Of a DNA stretch of 9,437 nt, positions 6,068 to 9,437 are shown one piece after another. Each line of letters opens with the position of its first letter. Positions within the stretch are counted from its first letter, which is position 1. Source of the stretch: Nitrososphaera sp. (GTDB taxonomy: Archaea > Thermoproteota > Nitrososphaeria > Nitrososphaerales > Nitrososphaeraceae); the NCBI GenBank assembly GCA_025935445.1, contig JAICVG010000026.1, forward strand, positions 1 through 9,437, written 5' to 3'. The notes under the pieces are model-generated. The model made no database searches and had not been told where the DNA came from. It worked only from the letters and a program-made list of their open reading frames with translations. Both the position numbers and the translations under genes were made by a program.

Positions 6068-7888
6068 GTGGAAAAGCAAGTATCCTCCAAGTCTCGGTTA
6101 AAATTTGCGAATAAAACCGTTGTTATCACAGGCAGCGGAACTGGTATCGGACAGGCAATAGCCAGAAAGTTTGCCGAGAACGGCGCCAATATTGTCATCA
6201 TGGGCAGGAGAAAAGAGCCACTCGATCAGACGGCAGGCATCTTAGAGGAAATAATTGCTTCTTTGGGTTCTTCTGGTAGGTTGGGCGTTTTTCCAGGTGT
6301 AGACGTTGCCGAAGAGGCCGGAATTAATTCTATGTTTGAAGGTATCCGAAAGCAGTTTGGGGGAGTCGATATAATAGTAAACAATGCTGGTGTGTCAGGC
6401 CCTGTCAAGGCATTTACCAATGCAAGCGTAAAGGAGTTCCGTGAGGCCGTAGCCATTCATCTTACAGGCACATACTGGACATCTGTGAGCGCCCTGAGTG
6501 CGATGAAAAGAGGCTCTAAGATAATCACAATTGCAACTTTTTTCACAGAGGAAAACCGCTATGAGCAGCGGCCATATAGATTTAGGACACCCTACACCGC
6601 TGCACAGGGTGCCAAGAATCGTCTTGCAGAAGCACTAGCATGGGAGCTTGTAGAACGAGACATACGATCGATTGCAACAAACCCTGGGCCTGTTCACTCA
6701 GATAGGATTTACAAGACGGTATACCCAAAGGCTGCCGCAGAATTTCTACGCATTGGAGGCTACCCCGGACTCAGCTCTCTTGAGATCGAAAAGGTTACTG
6801 CTGGCGCACTTCCGCTACTAGGTGAACCTGCCGATGTAGTAGCAAAAGGCGTTTCACAAGTTGCAACTGAGATCTCTGTATCTCGTGGTCAGACGTCAAC
6901 AGAGGAGAATGTCAACAAATTGTCAGAGATTGTCGCAGGCGCTCTAGCGAAGATGCAAGAGATTGCCGAAAAGATACAAAGCAATACGAGCAAGATGATA
7001 GTAGACGGGGAATTCTTGAAGCAGGAAGAGGTAGCAGACATGGTCATGAATTTATGCGACGACAATATTAGTAGGTTAATAAACGGCAGAATCATTCCAA
7101 ATGACCGGGTATTCTATCCTGTCAAACCAATAGTTGGCACGGCAGTTGATGGCTTAGCACAGCCCGATGTCAAAGGAAAAGTTATAGTTATTACGACCAG
7201 CTCGCCAGCAAAGAAGGACGCTGGAAGGGTTAAGGAGCTTGCAAGACTAGCACATGAAGCTGGGGCTAAGGATGTAATCGTGCTTGCACACAACCATCAA
7301 GACATGACCCAATATCGTGAATATCACAACCATACGATCGATATGCTAGATGAAGAAAGCGTTCATCGCATCCTTAATGCTGCGAAGAAAAGATCGAGCA
7401 GGATTGATTCAATCATTCACTTCACAGGGGACTATGACTACAATATACCGCTGAGCTCACTTTCGAGGAAACAATGGGATGCATTGGTTGATAACTTCAT
7501 TTACATCCCTGGACTGATAACAAAAGAAGGTGTGAACGCTATGGGCCCAGAGGGCTCAATTCAAGACCCTGCAAAATTCAGAGATTCTAAAGGTGCTATT
7601 GTCATAGTAGGCCCCGATGCACCTGTTGGTAAAAAGATATCTGGTTTATTGAGGGCAAGGGCAGACGTTTTCCGCGGCGCGCTTCGGCCATACACTGCAA
7701 CTGTAAACCAAGAGCTGAGTGATGTACTTGGCTCGAGTATAAGGCTGTATTTAGTGCTTGCAGGGAATAGCGAAGGTTTAGAACCAGAAAACGGCAAACT
7801 TTGCAACGCCGCATTAAATCTCGCGTCAGGCGCTGCTGCTCTTAAGAGAAATGAGGCGATATTCTATATTGACGAAGCAAGGAAATAG
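6068..7888 (+). CDS. Tandem short-chain dehydrogenase/reductase protein, malonyl-CoA-reductase-like architecture
   Basis: This is a 606-residue protein with two SDR-like halves, about twice the normal SDR length. Half 1 (about 12-235) has VVITGSGTGIGQAIARKF (18-35), a perfect TGxxxGIG NAD(P)-binding motif. It also has VNNAG (104-108), the active-site region IITIATFF (152-159) and PYTAAQ (175-180), and NPGPVHSDRI (205-214). A helical linker (about 240-345) precedes half 2 (about 369-600). Half 2 starts KGKVIVITTSSPAKKDAGR, without the glycine motif, and ends with IVIVGPDAPVG (511-521) and FRGALRPYTATVNQEL (535-550). From memory, the GPVxxDR segment, the linker end resembling a SGExFxPSGG block, and the GPDxPxG...TATV block all resemble the SDR halves of Chloroflexus-type malonyl-CoA reductase. 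In half 1 the Asn-Ser-Tyr-Lys tetrad reads H131, T157, Y176, Q180. The start is GTG 6068, at leaderless distance from a TATA box. SDR membership is sure; substrate is not. Confidence 0.93.
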   Translation: MEKQVSSKSRLKFANKTVVITGSGTGIGQAIARKFAENGANIVIMGRRKEPLDQTAGILEEIIASLGSSGRLGVFPGVDVAEEAGINSMFEGIRKQFGGVDIIVNNAGVSGPVKAFTNASVKEFREAVAIHLTGTYWTSVSALSAMKRGSKIITIATFFTEENRYEQRPYRFRTPYTAAQGAKNRLAEALAWELVERDIRSIATNPGPVHSDRIYKTVYPKAAAEFLRIGGYPGLSSLEIEKVTAGALPLLGEPADVVAKGVSQVATEISVSRGQTSTEENVNKLSEIVAGALAKMQEIAEKIQSNTSKMIVDGEFLKQEEVADMVMNLCDDNISRLINGRIIPNDRVFYPVKPIVGTAVDGLAQPDVKGKVIVITTSSPAKKDAGRVKELARLAHEAGAKDVIVLAHNHQDMTQYREYHNHTIDMLDEESVHRILNAAKKRSSRIDSIIHFTGDYDYNIPLSSLSRKQWDALVDNFIYIPGLITKEGVNAMGPEGSIQDPAKFRDSKGAIVIVGPDAPVGKKISGLLRARADVFRGALRPYTATVNQELSDVLGSSIRLYLVLAGNSEGLEPENGKLCNAALNLASGAAALKRNEAIFYIDEARK

Positions 7889-7924
7889 TGCCACTTCTCA
7901 ACGGAATGGAAAATCTTGGTTAGA

Positions 7925-7930
7925 TTTTTT
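7925..7930 (+). terminator. T-tract terminator behind the SDR gene
   Basis: A run of six T's about 36 bases after the SDR stop, preceded by AATCTTGGTTAGA, fits the T-tract termination usual in archaea. The convergent transporter gene ends at 7981, so the two transcripts must stop in this 92-bp gap. Confidence 0.4.
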
Positions 7931-7980
7931 GCTTAAAAGCTAGCTGATTATCAAAATAGCTGTATATGGCACGTTCCTAA

Positions 7981-8787
7981 TCAATACCTTAAACTTAGCC
8001 CATCTAAAATGAACGTGATGGCTACTGCCATCAGTATAATTGCCAATAATCGTTGTAGTAGCATGTCCTTAGTCATGCGCGTTAACCTTGCTCCTATCTG
8101 AGCACCAGCAAAGGCACCTGCAGATAAGACAACTGCCTGGAGGTAATCAGGGTGTCCCAAAACCGAATGTGTAAAGACGCCAGCAATAGCTGTCATCATC
8201 AGCGTCAATTGTGACGTTGGCGCCGCTGTGTGCATTGTCAGGCCAAGTACAAGCAGCATAGCTGGTACAAATACTATCCCACCTCCCACGCCAAACAGGC
8301 TTGATATTATGCCTGCACCAAATGAAGCAGCAAACACTGCAACCTGCAAAGGCAGCGAACGCCTTTTGGCTTGGAGATCTTTTAGGACTGAGTTTTTATA
8401 TACAATGTAAAGGCCGGTGAGTATTAGCAATATCCCAAAAAACAGTTTGAATGTATCTTCTAGTAAGTATTGAGACAGGATAGCGCCAAGTACGCCACCG
8501 GGTATCGCGGAGGCAGCCATCTCTAGACCAAGGACGTAGTCAATCCTCTTTTGCCTAGAATACTCTATAGTAGATGATACACTTGTTGACAGGACTGCAA
8601 TAAGGCTTGTGCTTGCCGCCTGTGTTGGTGGTAGGTTCAAAAATGTAAGAGCCGGCACCATTATTATACCGCCCCCCACCCCAAGCATGGAACCCAAGGT
8701 TCCAGCGCTAAGCCCAACAGCGATGAGAAATGCTAGTGTAGTAATATTGTCTAACAATGGTGTTGTATCCCTTTGTATGCCTAACAA
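7981..8787 (-). CDS. TauE/SafE family membrane transporter
   Basis: This is a polytopic inner-membrane protein of the TauE/SafE (formerly DUF81) family. Members are predicted exporters of sulfite, sulfoacetate or other small anions. It has 268 residues with about eight hydrophobic segments. It shows the family's internal duplication: GTLGSMLGVGGGIIMVPAL (29-47) in the first half and ISSLFGVGGGIVFVPAM (161-177) in the second, each a GxGGG re-entrant signature. Short charged loops such as EYSRQKRID (75-83) and KNSVLKDLQAKRRS (131-144) separate helices. The start is taken as TTG 8787; TTG 8757 with AAAGGG upstream is an alternative that removes ten residues. There is no ATG before residue 34. 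The gene converges on the tandem SDR gene. Its substrate cannot be inferred here, because no sulfur-metabolism gene is in the window. Confidence 0.93.
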   Translation of the reverse strand: MLGIQRDTTPLLDNITTLAFLIAVGLSAGTLGSMLGVGGGIIMVPALTFLNLPPTQAASTSLIAVLSTSVSSTIEYSRQKRIDYVLGLEMAASAIPGGVLGAILSQYLLEDTFKLFFGILLILTGLYIVYKNSVLKDLQAKRRSLPLQVAVFAASFGAGIISSLFGVGGGIVFVPAMLLVLGLTMHTAAPTSQLTLMMTAIAGVFTHSVLGHPDYLQAVVLSAGAFAGAQIGARLTRMTKDMLLQRLLAIILMAVAITFILDGLSLRY

Positions 8788-8798
8788 AAGCTGGCAGG

Positions 8799-8807
8799 GT
8801 AAAAATC
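8799..8807 (-). promoter_or_regulatory. Possible TATA box for the transporter gene
   Basis: The minus strand reads GATTTTTAC just upstream of the TauE/SafE reading frame. Initiation about 26 bp downstream would fall between the two candidate TTG starts (8787 and 8757), so it slightly favours the shorter protein. It is a weak element. Confidence 0.28.
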
Positions 8808-8952
8808 GTTTGGGAAGCTCTTCTTGTTATGGCCAATAGGTAAACCGGTCATTTCTAAGACTATTTTAGTAATTTATAGCGGATATAACATAGAATCGAT
8901 CTACATAGGGTCAGTAGATTTTAGACAAACTTGTACGAAATGAAGCAATGAG

Positions 8953-8983
8953 AGGCAGTTAAGAATAATATTTTTGGCTGCCT
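8953..8983 (+). ncRNA. 13-bp stem-loop, possible part of an unannotated RNA
   Basis: AGGCAGTTAAGAA (8953-8965) pairs along its whole length with TTTTTGGCTGCCT (8971-8983) around the loop TAATA. There are ten Watson-Crick and three G-U pairs. The G-U pairs form only in a plus-strand transcript, and would be A-C mismatches on minus. This is the best RNA-like structure in the window. It lacks a recognised family, so it is an RNA candidate only. Confidence 0.4.
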
Positions 8984-9091
8984 AGGAGATCGTTCGTAAT
9001 CAAATGTTAGCTTTTCTCATTATCAAATATTTTTATTAGCCTCTAATGCTGCTAATTGATAGTGTTTGTCATCTAGTCACGCCACCTTTTA

Positions 9092-9114
9092 TGTTTACGA
9101 TAATATCGTGGACA
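9092..9114 (+). ncRNA. 10-bp stem-loop, possible part of an unannotated RNA
   Basis: TGTTTACGAT (9092-9101) pairs with ATCGTGGACA (9105-9114) around the loop AAT. There are eight Watson-Crick and two G-U pairs, the latter valid only in plus-strand RNA. It lies about 180 bp before the homoserine dehydrogenase start. Confidence 0.35.
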
Positions 9115-9249
9115 ACGGATTGACAATTACGCTAAATTGGGAACCAACGGAATTAAGGAATAGACGTTCGTTTTGGATTTTCGTTTGTCTTTGCATTACA
9201 TAATCTCATGTTCAGAACGATTTAAAATATGTAGCAGAATTTTCTTAAA

Positions 9250-9264
9250 CTTATAGTTTTATTA
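9250..9264 (+). promoter_or_regulatory. Possible TATA region for the homoserine dehydrogenase gene
   Basis: CTTATAGTTTTATTA lies 33-47 bp upstream of TTG 9297. Either TTATAG or TTTTATTA could be the TATA element, giving a leader of roughly 10-16 bases. Confidence 0.35.
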
Positions 9265-9296
9265 GTCCCCCACCATCTTGAACAGCAGTATCTGTA

Positions 9297-9437
9297 TTGC
9301 GTATAGTAATTTTAGGGTTCGGGGTAGTTGGGCAGAGTTTCGCCAAGTTACTTCTCTCTCGGTCAGCAGATCTATACAGTCAGCATGGCATGAAGCCCCG
9401 TATTGTAGCATGTGTCGACAACAGCGGATCAGCGATA
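9297..9437 (+). CDS. hom: Homoserine dehydrogenase, N-terminal fragment at window edge
   Basis: Forty-seven codons are open to the right edge. The translation from TTG 9297 is MRIVILGFGVVGQSFAKLLL, a beta-strand followed by GxGxxG and helix, then a short insert (SRSADLYSQHG) and MKPRIVACVDNSGSAI. This is the N-terminal NAD(P)-binding layout of homoserine dehydrogenase: a GFGxVG loop, a second strand RIVAVxDSSG, then a small residue run. The enzyme reduces aspartate semialdehyde to homoserine for threonine, methionine and isoleucine synthesis. In-frame TGA at 9279-9281 limits the start, and TTG 9297 is the only common start codon before the conserved strand. ATG 9390 would delete the nucleotide-binding loop. 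The remainder is off-window, so catalytic residues cannot be checked. Another GxGxxG dehydrogenase is possible but less likely. Confidence 0.85.
   Translation, partial: MRIVILGFGVVGQSFAKLLLSRSADLYSQHGMKPRIVACVDNSGSAI

Larger units (their letters stand above)
8788..9296. other. Gene-free stretch of about 510 bp with several RNA-like hairpins
   Basis: No credible open reading frame exists on either strand. The stretch lies between the starts of two divergent genes, so it must contain both promoters, but it is far longer than the other divergent gaps here (94-109 bp). It contains stem-loops at 8898-8920, 8953-8983, 9035-9056 and 9092-9114. The two strongest use G-U pairs that work only in a plus-strand RNA. 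TATA-like strings lie before (AATTTATAGC, 8871-8880) and within it (AAATATTTTTATT, 9025-9037). A noncoding RNA or a long structured leader of the downstream gene is possible. I recognise no tRNA, rRNA, SRP RNA or RNase P motif. Confidence 0.55.

Noticed and set aside
7561..7814. Two minus-strand frames of 70-81 codons inside the SDR gene
   Set aside because: They mirror the conserved second half of the SDR gene and have no promoter or ribosome site of their own.
8990..9000. GTTCGTAATC-like string resembling a tRNA T-loop
   Set aside because: No matching T-stem, anticodon arm or acceptor stem could be built around it.
9113..9151. CAACGGA repeated at 9113-9119 and 9145-9151, and TTCGTTT repeated near 9167 and 9180
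   Set aside because: The repeats are short and unevenly spaced, with no third copy; not a CRISPR or iteron array.

Overview
The window looks like chromosomal DNA from an archaeon. It encodes a proteasome alpha subunit and a DUF371 protein, which is a mainly archaeal family. Several genes have a TATA-like box about 25-30 bp upstream of a start codon with almost no leader, and there are several TTG/GTG starts. The moderate GC content and protein style fit the Nitrososphaeria (Thaumarchaeota), but that placement is inference; no 16S or ammonia-oxidation gene is present.

Layout, left to right. A thioredoxin/TlpA-like protein with a CPGC motif runs off the left edge (minus strand, 1-445). Behind it, also on minus, is the proteasome alpha subunit psmA (486-1223), which must use a TTG start. 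A 109-bp divergent region separates psmA from a DUF371 gene (plus, 1333-1752). DUF371 converges, with only 2 bp between, on an ArsR-like winged-helix regulator that has a C-terminal cysteine cluster (minus). An AT-rich gap of about 270 bp follows. Next is a purine-biosynthesis cluster: purC (minus) diverges from a purK-purE pair joined by an ATGA overlap (plus). Together these three take AIR to SAICAR through N5-CAIR and CAIR.

Downstream of purE are two small plus-strand genes of unknown function, 4 bp apart (5278-5980). They are followed by a separately promoted 606-residue protein with two SDR-like halves (6068-7888). Its architecture and several motifs resemble, from memory, the tandem-SDR halves of Chloroflexus-type malonyl-CoA reductase. 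Its first half, however, has lost the canonical catalytic lysine and asparagine. A TauE/SafE-type transporter lies convergently on minus (7981-8787). After it is a roughly 510-bp stretch without a gene that holds several RNA-like hairpins. A homoserine dehydrogenase gene starts at TTG 9297 and runs off the right edge.

Most genes are housekeeping. The parts that deserve attention are the tandem SDR protein, the hairpin-rich noncoding stretch at 8788-9296, the two unknown small genes, and the Cys-cluster regulator.
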